Below are positions 14,150 to 27,636 of a stretch of DNA of 64,000 nucleotides, one piece after another. A model generated the notes under the pieces. That model saw nothing but the letters and a program-made list of their open reading frames with translations. It was not told the origin of the DNA and did no database searches. Origin of the DNA: Eucommia ulmoides (Eukaryota > Streptophyta > Magnoliopsida > Garryales > Eucommiaceae). The stretch lies in contig CM028333.1 of NCBI GenBank assembly GCA_016647705.1, positions 24,794,243 to 24,858,242 on the forward strand, read 5' to 3'. How positions within the stretch are numbered: the stretch's first letter is position 1; each line of letters starts with the position of its first letter. Made by a program: the position numbers and the translations under genes.

Positions 14150-14929
14150 TTTTCTGTCTTAATGATGAGCTTTCACTGAGTAACCAGGTCTCCTGCCTCA
14201 GTAAGCTTCGAGTTTCGCGTCAAAAGGGAAAAGTGATTTGTTAAGACGATAAGTGGCTCGTTAACTTCGAAACATAAGTTGTTCGAGTTATTAAGTCTAA
14301 GAGATGCCTTAATACCTAATGCCCCGAGCCAACTGGATTGGGATCATTGGCCTAACACTCGCTACACGAACATCTTAGAAAGCCCAGTGGGGTTAAACAT
14401 TGCACGGTTATTTATTTAAAGAAAATTATTTATTTATATATCTATTAAAAAAATAATAATAGTAATAATAATAATAATAAATAAAATAATTGCATTATAA
14501 ATTTTTATATATATCAGGGAAAACGTTGTTGGATTATTTGAATTTAGTTGACTAGCTACTATGTGCTAAATTCATTATAAACGAGAGTTGTATGTTTGTC
14601 GTGGGTGCAAAAATGAATATTGTTAGAAATCCCGTGCTATGAGATTAATGACTATTTCAATAACTCTTATTTGCCCTTGATTTGATATGTTAGTATTGGA
14701 TAGGACTGATAGAAATTTTGTGAGAAATAAAATGCACAAAAAAGAATTTGAGATGTTTGTGGGTAGTATCACTGTAAACCCTTACGAGACTATACATGTC
14801 CACTAGGGGTGACCTCGGGGTTTAAAGGCTTGTTGCATACGCTAAATACAATCATGTTCCCTACGAAAATGACTTTTTATTTAATTATTATATTTAGTTT
14901 TACTCGAGGACTAGCAAAATTTAGACATA
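13826..14929 (+). repeat. Family D internal 3' region, copy 2
   Basis: This is homologous to 9250-10315. It starts beside a polypurine-like tract (TTTAGGTTTGGGGGG) and runs to the broken final tract GCAAAATTTAG at 14929, where homology switches to an inverted LTR. Confidence 0.7.
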
Positions 14930-15906
14930 AACCATCCAGACCAATAATCAATCCCCAAGAATACGATTATGTGACCATTAAATCAAGACCACAGGTGCAA
15001 GATTTTATGTTCTAGTGGTGATCGGATTTAAAACACAATCTCTACAATAATATTTTGACAATAAATTCAATCACAATTAAATTCATTTTTAAGAGTGGAA
15101 TTCCTGCCACATAATTGTTTATACAACATCCAAATTTAAATAAGAAAAATACAATATTATATAATGTCAAAAATACAATACCACAATTGTAACCTAGTTG
15201 AAAGAAGTTAGTCGCTCATCATTGTGTAGAACGGTGTTTTCTTGGATACAATCTACAAAAACACCGTTTACACTTTGTACCCATTAAGATTCAAGCTTTC
15301 TCCAATAATAAAAATAAAATTAAAAGAAGAAGAAAATATATACAAATGGTGTAGAACATGAAAGAAAATTGAATATGGAATTGAGATGATAATTTCTTAT
15401 ATTTGTTCCAAGCCCTCCTATTTATAAACAAACTTTAGGGGTACAAATGAAAAAGGGAAAAAAAAAAAAACGGGGGAGCAACTGGCCGACGGCCACCCTA
15501 TTTTCCGGCTAGCCAAGTGGCAAGCTGGGCCGACCAAAAATGGTCGGCCCAATGGTGGACTGCAAGAGGGCTAGTATAGCAAGCCCATAGAGTAGGCTGG
15601 CTATACCAACCCACACAGGCTGACCGTGTGGCTAGCCTGTGGGCGGCCATTCGAGCTATCGGCTTGGCTCCTCTCTCAGGGGCGTCTCAGTTGAGCCGCC
15701 CTACTTCAACTTTTTCATCTTTTGTTCGGCTTGATGTGATTTGTTCGTTTTTCATTCGATTTATCCCAAATTAACGTCGTCTTATTCCAAATTCAAAATC
15801 CTACAAAAATAAATAAAACAACGTAATTTATAATATTTTAATTTATTTAAAAGATTAACAAAACTTAATTTAGTGGTACTAGATCGCACGAAATCCAGTG
15901 CGATCA
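14930..15906 (-). repeat. Inverted partial family D LTR
   Basis: This is the reverse complement of about 10316-11655. It ends at 15906 with the LTR terminus (GCGATCA on the plus strand). The last ~400 bases of the LTR are missing. The GC-rich block reappears inverted at about 15480-15700. Confidence 0.75.
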
Positions 15907-16440
15907 ATGTGGCTTGTGCATCTCTCAGTGCCACCATTCCCGACTCGGTCTCAATGTAGCTAACTAGTTGACCGATTTGCATCTCAAGAGACTTTATGGT
16001 CGTGTCAATTTCAGCGCAAGCCGTCTCAATATTGTCAAGACAATCCTCATGCTCATTAAGACGGTCATGAGTTTTCCTCAAGAAAACCTGAGTTTCCCCC
16101 ATGATTGCAACGAACGTTTCTTCCATGTTGGGGGAAGACTCCATAGGTTGGTGCGGGATATCAATCCATAGCGTCGAAATATTGGAACTATCCCTCAAGT
16201 TTTGGTAACTTGTTGAATAATTTCAACTTTTACAATCAAACTCTGTCATATCTTCCAACAACCAATAGGCTTCATTCGCAATTAGTTGAGTAATTGACAC
16301 TATTTCGGGAAACTATGATTGGGGAACCGAACGAGAAACTCCTTGTATCTATCCCAAGCACAATAAAATGGCTCGGAATCTCATTGAGAAAAACTCGTGA
16401 GGACTTGTTGATAAGTCATCTCCAAGTACCTCGCAAAACA
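15907..16440 (-). pseudogene. gag fragment of element C
   Basis: Minus-strand translation gives retrotransposon gag-like sequence. The best piece is a frame from 16198 downwards with the heptad-like segment around HDRLNEHEDCLDNIE and then KSLEMQIGQLVSYIETE. This is equivalent to the coiled-coil/QIGQL region of element B gag (24401-24664). Upstream, residues resembling ITQLIANEAYWLLEDM fit the end of the conserved gag domain, but that part is interrupted by stops. The frame runs into the family D LTR at 15906, so the C-terminus is lost. Pol is not present. Confidence 0.65.
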
Positions 16441-16532
16441 AACAAAACTAAAAACAAAAATTAAAAATAAAAAAAATGCCGAAATTAAAACCAAGTTACT
16501 TATTCACAATATCAACAACAATCTAAAATGCC

Positions 16533-16552
16533 AATCCCCGGCAACGGTATCA
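16533..16552 (-). other. Primer binding site of element C (tRNA-Asp type, mutated)
   Basis: Minus-strand TGATACCGTTGCCGGGGATT retains the GTTGCCGGGGAT part of the tRNA-Asp complement, with changes at the 5' end. Confidence 0.7.
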
Positions 16553-16558
16553 AAAACT

Positions 16559-17858
16559 TGATAGCATATTTATTTCGTCGCTACGATACCTCAAGTGTAC
16601 GGGTCAAGTTTTAATAGAATAGGAAAAATAAGTTTGTCGTATCCACAAGGATTCGTTTAGATCATCGTTAAGTACCACAATTTTTGTAACCTAACTTTAT
16701 TTAGACGTCCAAATTTTGGATTTTTAAACTAAAATAAATATAAATACAAAAACAAAATAAAATATGAATTTTCTATTCATAAATGTTCTAGGGGCTTGAT
16801 TTCATCTCGTTATTCCCATGTTATCCTATTAAGTAATTATTAGCTAATTCCGTTCATTCAATAATCAAGGTCCCCGTGCTATTGCTCTGTCACTACCTCT
16901 CCTGAGCGTCAAGTGAGAGAATATGTAATCACTTCTATGCCGATATCCCTATCCCGTATTTAGGTGAAAACATTCGTTATACCTGACCTTATAGATTACG
17001 TAAGCTCTAAATATCTCCCGATCTATTAAAACTTACGTTGTGTTTAACCTAAGTCCAAACCCGAGATTACGCATCCCGAGTGCCAAATCCTAAGTTCTCA
17101 ATTCTACCAAAATATCATGTGGGAGCATATTTTGGAAGCATTAAAGTGGCAAACACAATTGAATGGAAAACCTAGTTGATAAATCTAGAACTTGATCTCC
17201 TCCCGATTTTAGAAAATCCTAAATTCCCAACTAGATTACTTAGGTGTTGAATTCCTCCCGGACTCACAAAAACCTAAATTATGCACTCCCAATTCCGACT
17301 ACAAATTCAACCTCTCCCGAGTATGAAATTCGCAACCGAACATCGTCTAATTTATTGGCTATATGAATCAAACACATTAGGCCTGGGAGATGCATAAAAT
17401 GGAATTAAATCTAACAATTAACAAAATAATCTAACACGATTTAAACGAGATTACATCAAGCCCTAGATCTAGATTACGAACACAACATAGAACAATCCAA
17501 AACTAATCTTTTCAATAAATTCTTAAATGTGAACATGGTCAACAAAATATTACAAATACAAAATCAAATCAAGATTAGGGAGAAGAAAAAGGAAGAGAAA
17601 ATCTTATAGTGGGTTTGAGCTTCAAATATTCAACTTCAAGCTTAGATTTGTGCCTCCAATGGTGTTACAGCACTTGCATGCATGACCAACCGTAATAACC
17701 CAAATCACCTCCTTTTATCACATTCGCCTTTTCTCCCAATTATTTATAATTTCTACAAAATAACACCAAAAACATATCAAACTCACAAAAATGCTTGAAA
17801 ACACACAAATTTTTTAATCTAAAAGTACTTGATTTGTTCGTAAATAAACCACTCATCA
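16559..17858 (-). repeat. 5' LTR of element C
   Basis: The LTR is about 1300 bp, from TGATAGC (16559) to ACTCATCA (17858), directly beside a primer site. Its first 150 bases resemble the same part of the A and B LTRs (CGTATCCACAAGGATTCG). No second copy is in the window, so the rest of element C is deleted or lies outside. Confidence 0.7.
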
Positions 17859-18159
17859 ACATGTGAGTTTGTCTATTCATGAGTTAGCTAGCTCTTATTT
17901 TGGCAATGTATTTTTATTTTAAGAAAATGTATTGACAATGTGCAATATATTATCTTGATTTTGGCACAATTGTATTGGAAATTGATTTTTATGCATGTTT
18001 GGGAGTTTGGTTGAACTAGTTTTTGGAGTATGTTTGATTTGGAGTTTGGTTGAAGTTATATAAAACCTCACACATGTCATTTTGCTTAGTATATTTGGTT
18101 GGATAAATATAAAAGGAGTGAAAATAATATTCTATGTGTCTTAAAGAAAGAAAAATAAA
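17859..18159. other. AT-rich spacer, nothing recognised
   Basis: No gene, TIR or LTR end is visible between element C and the Copia-like fragment. Confidence 0.5.
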
Positions 18160-20083
18160 AGAAAAATATTGATTCTAAGATTTTGATGAACAATTAAAGG
18201 TTGATGTTTTTGGTGAAACTAACTGTTTAATTGAGTGTTTCAGTTAATTAAGTTCCAATGATGAAGATACGATGACAAGTTATGAATGGATGTTAAATGT
18301 TGATGACAAAGATGATGAAGGTTTAAGAGTTTGAAGAAATTAGGGAAACAACTCAGGTTAATTTCAACTCTTAATATCCCAATTAGGATCACACACGACA
18401 CGAAACTGATTTTATGATTATATGTGTTTGATAGGATCCTAAATTAGTAAAATTATTTGCTCTTATGTGTAATTGAAAAATAAATATTTATAATTGATTA
18501 AAATTGGAGTTTAGTATTTAGTGGACTTAATTAAGAAAAGAAAATGATTAGAGGGGCGAAAACGTAAATGAGAATGAGTTAAAAACGAGTTTAGAAAAGA
18601 GATCCAGTATCTTTAAGTCGACTGGTAAGTCGATCGAAGCGTATAAGAAAAACTCTCTATATCTCTCAATCGACTGGTAAATTGACCGGACAAAGCAGAC
18701 AAACTCTCTGAATCTCTAAGTCGACAGGTAAGTCAACTGGTCAAGAGAAATGAAACTCTTTATATCTCTAAGTCGACAGGTTGGTTGATTGATGAAGAAA
18801 AATGGAACTCTCTGAATCTTTAAGTCGACAGGTAGGTCGATCGATGGGCACAAAATCTTTGGCTTGGCTACATCCTGAATCTAGCGGTCGACTGGTCGGT
18901 CGACTGATGGCGCAGTTTCAGGATATTGTGGATTCTGAATTCATATCTAAAAGTAGCCATTTTTTGTTGGGATTTGTGAGAGATTTTAGGGATTTTATAA
19001 TATTTAAGATATGTTACTCCTATTATTTAATTCCTATTAATTTGGTTAATTAAGTTTTAATATTTCTCAATTTGGTACATATAATTGTTTCTATTCTATT
19101 TAATTGAGATTGAGAAATATTTGGGGGACTTAATTAAGAGATTTAAAAGCTATCATTAAGTGAAATATACCTTAAATGAAAGGTATCAATATATGGGGTC
19201 TATAGGTGATTTTAAAAGACATATCTTGTGGAAACTAGCCATTATAGAGCTTGTTTCAAGTAGCTATAAATGGACCTGCGAATTTCACATAATTAAGGGA
19301 GATCATATCAATAATTATTCAGTTCCTAAGTTTTTCTAAGAGTTATCATTCTGATATTATACTAAAAAATATTGTGAGATTATTTTGGAGTTAAAGTTCT
19401 TGAGTTAAAACGCAAATTTATTTGGCGTCACCAATCTGAGCTGTCTAGCGATTTGTTTTGCAATCCATTAGTGTTTTCCTGGTGAGATCATTCCAAACTT
19501 ATTATTTAATTGAGTATTTGATTATTATTACTTGCTTGGTGAATTTATCTTTTTAAGAAATCGTTTTTGAACTTTAAAAGCATAAAAATCTTTTAAAACG
19601 ATTTATGCGTTAATCTAATTACGTGCTTAATTGTGCTACCCGCATTCTTTATTGGGAGTTGTGTGCGGATTAGATACTATTGGGAGTGTCTAATCAGGGG
19701 TAGCTTGGTTTCAATCTCTTCCGCTAAAGAGATTGAGGTGTTAATTCTTCCTTTAGAGAATTAATTGTGAGTGATTTTATAAAGGTTCCATCCTTACCTA
19801 GGAAAAGGATAGTTGGAGTGTGTTTAAGAAGTTTTGATTCTTGAGCCTTAGGTATAAAAAGAATTAGGTTGTGATTCTCCCTATAATAGAATTACGTTAT
19901 TCTTGAGTCTATAAAAAGTAGAGGTTATTCCTGAGCATGGAAAAAGAAATTTGTAAAGGTTGATTCTGAGCCTGTTAAAAGAATCATTATGAGGGTTTGG
20001 TTCCTACCTGTAAAGGAATCTTAAGTTTAGTAGGTGCGAATCTCCGTGGGGCTTGGAGGACTGGATTAGCCAAGAGTAGCTTG
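18160..20083 (+). repeat. Copia-like (Sirevirus-type?) LTR fragment, left part
   Basis: It begins near TTGATTCTAAGATTTTGATGA. It contains several GTCGACTGGTAAGTCGA-type units (18610-18910) and then an R/U5-like segment with GGACTGGATTAGCC just before 20083. The segment is interrupted at GTGAA by element B and resumes at 27402. Assignment to Copia rests on remembered LTR style only, not on coding sequence. Confidence 0.5.
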
Positions 20084-20088
20084 GTGAA

Positions 20089-21475
20089 TGGACGTGGCCA
20101 TTTAAGACGTTCACGTCTGACTTTACTCGCAAGCGCACGAGGTCAAGTTTTAGTATAGATGGATTGTGAGATCAGATATCGTTCCACTGGGGATAGTGTA
20201 AATTAGTTAAATACTGTAATTTACATAGTCTCATATTATCTCGACTTTTCAGGAATTGTTTGTATTTTAATTAACAACTAAAATAAATTACAACTATTGG
20301 GTTAGTTCTAACTATATTGATTACCTAGGTATTGATTTCTTTCATGTAATACATATTTGACTTCATTCAGTTAAAAATAACGATGTTTATCCTATTCAAC
20401 AATCTTTGTATCTATAACTCGCTCGCTCCCTCTTCCGAGTGTAAAGCAAACAAATATATGACTTCGCGTTGACGCTGAAGTCCCCCTCGAACGTCTTTTC
20501 GAACACATAGTCACATGAGTCATGAACCAACGTCATGGATTGCACACTCTTCAGTTCCCTCCCAATTTATTAAATCATCACGTTGTGTTTACCCTAATCT
20601 AAATCCGGGGTTACCTCTCCCAAGTGTCAAACCCCGTTTTCTCTAATTATCTAAACTAGCATAATATCAAGAATAATAGTAAACACAATCAGATTTAGAT
20701 AAACAACCATTAAAGTAACGTATATTCAATCAAACTAGTATTTACATGACTTACAACAACACCTAGATAATATTTATCTAAACTACATGTTCTTAGCCAT
20801 ATAAACATACAAAACAAGAATGATTCAACATCATTAGATAATAAAAAGTAATTACAAAGATAAAAACAAAGGAAGAACGATCAAATCTGAGAGTGGAATG
20901 ATCCACTGTCGCTAAGAATCGCTCCGTAATTTCTTCGTCTTCTTCAAATGATGAACCTCTTTTTTGATCTCTCAAGAATGGCTAAGGAACACTATGCTAA
21001 GGCTATGAACGTTTAGAACTCTTTTTTACAAGTGGGGGAGAAGCTTTTATAGGCTCAAGGTTTCAAAAATATTTAAAAATATCTTTTTCTCTGTGCAGAG
21101 CTGACCGCCGTGGCGGTGGGTAAGTCGGTTAGCTCACTGCTGCAGCGATAAGATCACGCTGCGGCAGTGGGATAAAATCTTATCTCTTTGATCTTTTACT
21201 GCCGTGGCGGTGGCCTTCTGCTACTGCGGTAGGATGTTGGGCTCAAATAGCCCTTCTCTGCATTCTCACTACCGCGACGGTGGCTTGCTGTCTTGAAACC
21301 TTGTATTTTCCCATCGTTTCTTCGTCGTTTTCCCACCATTTTGCTCGTTTATAGCTTGTTAACGTCCCTACACCTGAATTACATAAAAACTAACAAAAAC
21401 ACAATAAAATATTAATGAAACACTTGAAAACTGATAAATTCGGCTTAGAAGTGGATAAGTGTTTTCAACCTATCA
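20089..21475 (-). repeat. 3' LTR of element B
   Basis: The LTR is 1387 bp, TGGACGTGG to CCTATCA on the plus strand. It has GC-rich CACCGCC/GGCGGTG-like motifs at about 21100-21290. A worn polypurine tract follows inside, visible as AATACCCCAAAACTTGG on the plus strand. Confidence 0.85.
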
Positions 21476-22138
21476 AATACCCCAAAACTTGGAATGTTGT
21501 TAGTCTTCGAGCAAAACACCCTAACACTAAATCAAACTAACTACACTAATTAGCTAATTTCTAAACTAAAAATAAATAAACATTAACAAATAAGAAGTAA
21601 ACACATGTGAGTTTCAAGTTCAATCAAAGAAACTAAGTGGTTTTTCCCTCAATAACCCGTAATCAGATCAAGTTAAGGAATAACACACACCATGTGGTGT
21701 TCTAGAATTTCAACACTCAATATCAGTTAAAACCATTCTAGATCCATTTGAAATATGTGTGTGTGAGAACTCAAATGTATAACTAATCAAATATCGGATT
21801 GGATTATTCAATAACTAAGTTCATGACTTAAACTTTAAAAGATTTAAGAAAACCATACGCTTGACTGAGCTCAACTATCCACTAATGTAGGTTCGGACAT
21901 TCACAGAGATCAATAGGGCTTGGTTTAGCTTTGGAGAACGACCAAGGGTATTGGAGGAATAGAGAACAGAAAATCGTTAAGATTGAACGATACTCGAGGT
22001 ACAAACGCTTGTCGCTATATCACTCTCTCGTAACCCCATACGTTTAAAACACAACCCTGAATGAGAATTGAAAAACTTTGTATTCACTTGTCGAAAGAAA
22101 CAGAATTAAAAACTACATTCACATTTGTTGTTGTTGTT

Positions 22139-22178
<40 letters not shown>

Positions 22179-24400
22179 CAAACGAGCACACCCCCAAATT
22201 TATTCGAATTTGTACAATTTTAGGGGCGTGAAAATAGAACCAAAAAAAAACTAACAAGTGAATACGCCAATACCGAACCAATAACAATTCGTCCGAAACC
22301 CCGATCGCTCACTTCAAGTAGCATAAACTAATACTACTTGATTTCACTCAATTTGAATCTTAGGCTTAGAGACAATGGTTTGGAAAGATTTAATTGGCTA
22401 AAGTATAAATATGTGTTCAGAATTGAAAAGTTTATGGGCTTCGATAGGGAAATGGGGGAATAAATTTTTCAGGTTAATTTCAAAAGGTTCATGCGAAAAA
22501 ATTGAAGGCCTAAATCATGCCTCCGGAATTACCTCACCTATAATTGCGCCTCAACCCTTCCCCAATCAAGTTCTAAATTCCTCACTTCTGTCATGAACTT
22601 ATTTTTGAATAATCGACATCAAATCGTTCAAATAATTATACATTGAGTCCATGCGATCATGTGATTTTAGGATCAAATTAATTTTTACCTAATTGACATG
22701 CTAAGCACACAAAACACACATGAATGGCATTACCTCCTACCTTAATATACAATTAGGAGATAATTTTCATCATCGGGACATGGTCTAGACGAACTCAACA
22801 ACTCAACTTGCACATACGACTTCATTCTTTAACATATCTACTCTAAATCTAAAAACTAGCATATATACACTAACAAAACATTGCACATGCATAGACAAAG
22901 ATTAAAATACAACTTAACTAGAAATTAAAATATTAGAACGTCTACAAAGCGTAATTACACATACATAAAACATCCAAATATAATACATTGCAAAAAATTT
23001 GTTCATCATTTTCTTAAAAAAAAAAAAAAAATGGATGAACACCCCCCCCAAACTTAAACGAGGCAGTATCCATACTGTCTAAGCAGTGAACCCAATTGCA
23101 ATATATAGCATTCATTGAAAAATATTGGGTTGGAACACATACCTAGGAGATAAGACATAGAAGTCTCATCACCTACTATCCTTTCGGGGGAACATCATTG
23201 CCATCATCATTTCGACGGAAAGGAAATTGTGACAGTTGCAAAATGTGAGGCGGCATTTGTGGCAAAGGCGAATAAGTGTTCATCTCAATGCCGAGACCCT
23301 CGCAAATTAGCTGGTGCACTTGATCATGGTGCCTTTCACATTGATCCAAGTAAGTCCCGAGCTCGGAGCAATCAAATCCGAACAACGCAAACCAACATCA
23401 CGAAACCAAACTGTCAAGAACACCCCTCATTTGCAATCCGCACAAACCAACCACAATTGTTTCAACACAAATTCAATGTAGCAATCCAATCTATCTCCAC
23501 ACAATTCCACACTCCATAGAAATAATATTCATTACCAAGATTCCAGCAAAAACCCCAAAATGAAAAGAAAAATTGCGAAAATGGGGCCTAGGGTTTAGGA
23601 CATAAACCAAATTCAACCATTTTTGAAATGTAGATGCAAATTATCCTATAATTTCATCATAAGCATAAAATATAAGTTGAAAAACACTTACTTGATAGAA
23701 CAAATCGGATCAAACGGCTTGAAATTGGAAGAAATTTCCCTCTTGGTTCGCAAACCCTAAAAATCCAAAAATGGGGCATGAATCTCAAACTTGGTGGATG
23801 ATTTGAGATGTAAATCTCTAATATGGAATGAGGAAAATGGGATTTTGGGTTTTGGAATGGTTTAGTAGGAGGAAACTAGAGAGTTCTTGGAATATTTGGG
23901 TTTTGAATTCGGTTCAAATAAAGCAAAATAGTATTTTAATCGAACAGAGGTTTTACCGTCACGGCGGTGGGATTCACCGCTGCGGCGGTGAAGCGCCTTT
24001 TTGAATCATAACATCCTGAAGTTTCACCACCACGACTATGAATTTCACCGATGCGGCAGTGAAGTGTTTTGCTAAAAATAGGCCATCCTGTATTTTCACC
24101 GCCGCGGCGGTGAGATTCTCCACTGCGGCGGTGGGCTTCTACTTATTCTCTTCATTTTTCTCAACAAAACTCCTTACCACTCTCTTTCACTTCGCCATTT
24201 CAATGATTTTAAGTACAAAACACAACCCTAAAATATCCATACTCCTAGATTCACCACCAAATATGTTCCGAGACCATTCCGGCCTCCAAAAAGTAATTAA
24301 TAGCAAAAATTGGACAAGTTTCATACCCTCAGATACATATAAAAAAGATTTGGTTGATTTAACGTCCCTAGCTGGACTTGATTTGCTTGATTTAACGTCC
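21476..24400 (-). other. Non-coding 3' interior of element B
   Basis: No gene is present. It contains a poly-T tract (about 22141-22174) preceded by a short TTG repeat, an A-tract near 23015, polypurine-like complements (ACACCCCCAAATTT), and a cluster of CACCGCCGCGGCGGTG-type palindromes at 23955-24150. Confidence 0.6.
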
Positions 24401-25883
24401 CTAGTTGGACTTGCATTCCCTCGGGTTAGTTTCCGTATTACTTGGAAACTTTCCCATGGATTTATCCTTCACAGCACTTGCAATTTGATCGATTTGAGTT
24501 TCCAAAAATTTCACGGTTGCATTCGTGCTCGTACATGTGGTCTCAATCGCATCAAGCCTCGCCTCATGTTGGTTAAGCCGGCTATGCGTCTCATGCAAAA
24601 TTGTCTGAGTCTCCTTCATGAAAGAACCCAACACTTCATCCAAGTTTGGTTTTGGATTATGCATCGGGGGTTATTGCATTTGAAGGTTTTATTGCATTGA
24701 AAATCCTTGAGCTTGAGTTCCATATCCGGTCGGTGGCCTCAACTTGTTCTGATTATTCTTATATAAAAAGTTTTCATGATTGCAAAAACCCGGATTGTAG
24801 TGAGTTAGAATGTTTGTGGCGGGCTTGAAAGTATAGGCTCGATTGTTTACGAAATGACATTCTTCAAAATCACTATCCAAACTGGGTTGAGAACCGCTTG
24901 CAAATATCTCATCTCCATGACTTAACGAAGCACCCTTAGTAGACAAGGTGACCAATTGTTTTGAGAGTTTGGTGACTTTGGCCGATAAGGTCGCGATGTG
25001 ATCAACCTCTTGAATTGTAGCGACCCTTCGTCTCGTATTTATCTCATTCAGTCATTGATAATTATTGACCGCCATCTCCTCCAATAACGCGCTTGCTTCA
25101 ACCGGAGTCTTTGATAACAATGATTCACCCGAGACAGCATCAACTATGGTTCTAGTTTGGCCATCCAACCTATTACAAAAGAGTTGGGTTTGAATCCAAT
25201 CTTGATACCCGCGTTGGGGGCATTTTCGCAACAAGTCCTTGAACCTATCCTACGCCTCAAAGAGGGGCTCGAAGTCTCGTTGACGAAACTGCGCAATCTC
25301 GCTTCTCAACTGCAAGGCCTTCGACGGTGGGAAAAATTTGGTAAGGAACCTTGGAGCAAAGTCCTCCCATGTATTGATACTACCCGGTTGGATTGATTGA
25401 AACCAACCCCTTGCTCGATCACGAAGAGAAAATGGAAATAGTCTCAACCAAATTATGTCCTCCGCAACTCCATTGATCTTAACTGTATCGTAAATCTCCA
25501 GAAAGGTTGCCAAATAAATGTTGGGGTCTTCGTGAAGATTCCCGCCATATTGGTTCTATTGTACCATGTTGATCGGAGCAGGCTTTAACTCGAAGTTATT
25601 AGCCAGAATCGGCTGCCTTCGAATTCCAGAATAATTATCCAGCATCATCGGCCGATAATAATCTCTGAGGACTCGTTGATTCTTAGGCATCGGGGGCTAC
25701 TAAGGAAGTGCCTGCGGCACCAGTGGTTGTTGGGGGCACGTTTTGCATAGACTCTTCTCCATCGGTCATAGTTTCGGCTTGGTTTCTTTTCTTTCTCCTT
25801 ATCTGTCGCAAAGTTTTCTTAATCTCGAGATCCAGACTGAAAGACTCCAAGCTCTTACTACCTTGCATACACTGCTCAGTCAC
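24401..25883 (-). pseudogene. Retrotransposon gag of element B, decayed
   Basis: One minus-strand frame from 25513 down to 24401 reads as Athila/Tat-type gag. The conserved retrotrans_gag core is at 25250-25513 (LFPFSLRDRARGWFQSI, then LTKFFPPSK and LRSEIAQFRQ). It is followed by DWIQTQLFCNRLDGQTRTIV and ALLEEMAVNNYQ at 25052-25234, an Asn-rich linker, and a heptad-like tail with LETQIDQIA (24401-24664). The segments share one frame but are separated by in-frame stops. The N-terminal piece (25683-25883) lies in another frame. It would coat the element's RNA in a virus-like particle if intact. No zinc knuckle or pol follows. Confidence 0.85.
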
Positions 25884-25989
25884 AACAAATAAATCAAATA
25901 AACAAATGAATTGAATGAAAATAAAACAAAAGAATTATCTTGATTAATATTCAACCACTTGGTCACAATATCAACCAAATTAACACGTA

Positions 25990-26007
25990 TCCCTGGAAAC
26001 GGCACCA
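25990..26007 (-). other. Primer binding site of element B (tRNA-Asp type)
   Basis: Minus-strand TGGTGCCGTTTCCAGGGA lies six bases inside the 5' LTR. Confidence 0.8.
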
Positions 26008-26013
26008 AAAACT

Positions 26014-27401
26014 TGGACGCGGCCATTTAAGATACTCATGTCTGACTTTACTTGCAAGCGCATGAGATCAAATTTTAGTATAGATGGATTGTGAGATCGG
26101 ATATCGTTCTACTGGGGATAGTATAAATTAGTTGAATACTGTATTTTGCATAGTCTCATATTATCTCGACTTTTCAAGAATTGTTTGTATTTTAATTAAC
26201 AACTAAAATAAATTACAACTATTGGGTTAGTTCTAACTATATTGATTACCTAGGTATTGATTTCTTTCATTTAATACATATTTGATTTCATTTAGTTAAC
26301 AATAACGGTGTTTATCCTATCCGACATTCTCTGTATCTATAACTCGCTTACTCCCTCTTCCGAATGTAAAGCGAACAAATATATGACTTCGCGTTGATGC
26401 CGAAGTCCCCTTAGAACGTCTTTTCGAACACATAGTCTCATGAGTCGTGAACCAACATCATGGATTACACACTCTCCAACTCTCTCCCGGGTTATTGGAT
26501 CGTCGCGTTGTATTTACCCTAGTCCGAATCTGGGGTTACCTCTCTCGAGTGTCAAATCCCGTAATCTCTAATTATCTAAACTAGCATAATATCAAGAATA
26601 ATGGTAAATACAATTGGATTTAGATAAACAACCATTAAAGTAACGTATATTCAATCAAACTAGTATTTACATGACTTACAACAACACGTAAATAATATTT
26701 ATCTAAACTACATATTCTTAAGCCATATAAACATACAAAATAAGAAGGATTCAACATCATTAGATAATGAAAATTAATTACAAAGATAAAAACAAAGGAA
26801 GAACGATCAAATCTGAGAGTGGAATGATCCACTATCACTAAGAATCACTCCGCAAATGCTTCGTCTTCTTCAAATGATGAACCTCTTCTTTGATCTCGCA
26901 AGAATGTCTAAGGAACACTATGCTAAGGTTAGGAACGTTCAGAACTCTTTTTTACAAGTAGGGGTGAAGCTTTTATAGGCTCAAGGTTTCAAAAATATCT
27001 AGAAAGATCTTTTTCTCTATGCAAAGCTGACCGCCGCAATGGTGGGTAAGTCAGTTAGCTCACTGTTGCAGCGGTGAGATCACGCTGCGGCGGTAAGCCA
27101 AAATCTTAACTCTATGATCTTTTACCACCGTGACGGTGGCCTTCCGCTTCTGCGGTGGGACGTTGGGCTCAAATAGCCCTTCTCTGCATTCTCACCGCCG
27201 CGGCGGTGGCTTGCTGTCTTGAAACCTTGTATTTTTTCATCATTTCTTCATCGTTTTCCCACTATTTCACTCGTTTATAACTCGTTAATGTCCCTACGCC
27301 TGAATTACATAAAAACTAACAAAAACACAATAAAACATTAATAAAACACTTGAAAACTGGAAAATTCGGTTTAGAAGTAGATAGATATTTTCAACCTATT
27401 A
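26014..27401 (-). repeat. 5' LTR of element B
   Basis: The 1388-bp LTR is nearly identical in length to 20089-21475 with scattered substitutions, so the insertion is old but still recognisable. It has GC-rich motifs at 27030-27210, including CACCGCCGCGGCGGTG. Confidence 0.85.
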
Positions 27402-27636
27402 GTGAACCAAGATATATCAGTATGTACTGCACTGCTTATTTCCTTTATTTTATCTTTTGTTGTTTAGGTGTGCACTTAGATCTTATTACACTTATCCGCT
27501 ACTATAAAGATAATAATTAATTTTAGGATAAAATTAATTGTTTGATTTTTGAAGTATTATTTTTTCTCTGATATTTTTTAATTACCTAATTCACCCCCCT
27601 CTTGGGTATTCCACTAGGCTAACAAAAAAGACAAAA
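27402..27636 (+). repeat. Copia-like LTR fragment, right part
   Basis: This continues the sequence broken at 20083 (AACCAAGATATATCAGTATG) and ends near AATTCACCCCCCTCTTGGGT and CTAACA, a style common at Copia LTR 3' ends. Confidence 0.5.

Larger units (their letters stand above)
20089..27401 (-). mobile_element. Element B: full-length gag-only LTR retrotransposon
   Basis: The 7313-bp element has LTRs 20089-21475 and 26014-27401, and a minus-strand primer site at 25990-26007. A perfect 5-bp target duplication, GTGAA, flanks it (20084-20088 and 27402-27406). The interior carries a decayed gag (24401-25883, minus) and no protease, RT, RNase H or integrase signature, the arrangement of terminal-repeat retrotransposons with a GAG domain (TR-GAG). 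The interior also shares sequence with element A (about 21650-22760 against 1640-3400). One right-terminal base is mutated (CCTATTA instead of CCTATCA). Confidence 0.88.

Noticed and set aside
23176..23519. Overlapping frames of 69 (minus) and 96 (plus) codons
   Set aside because: They sit in the non-coding retrotransposon interior and show no recognisable domain.
24038..24700. 220-codon plus-strand frame
   Set aside because: It lies opposite the element B gag and its 3' flank; it has no family resemblance, while the minus strand reads as gag.
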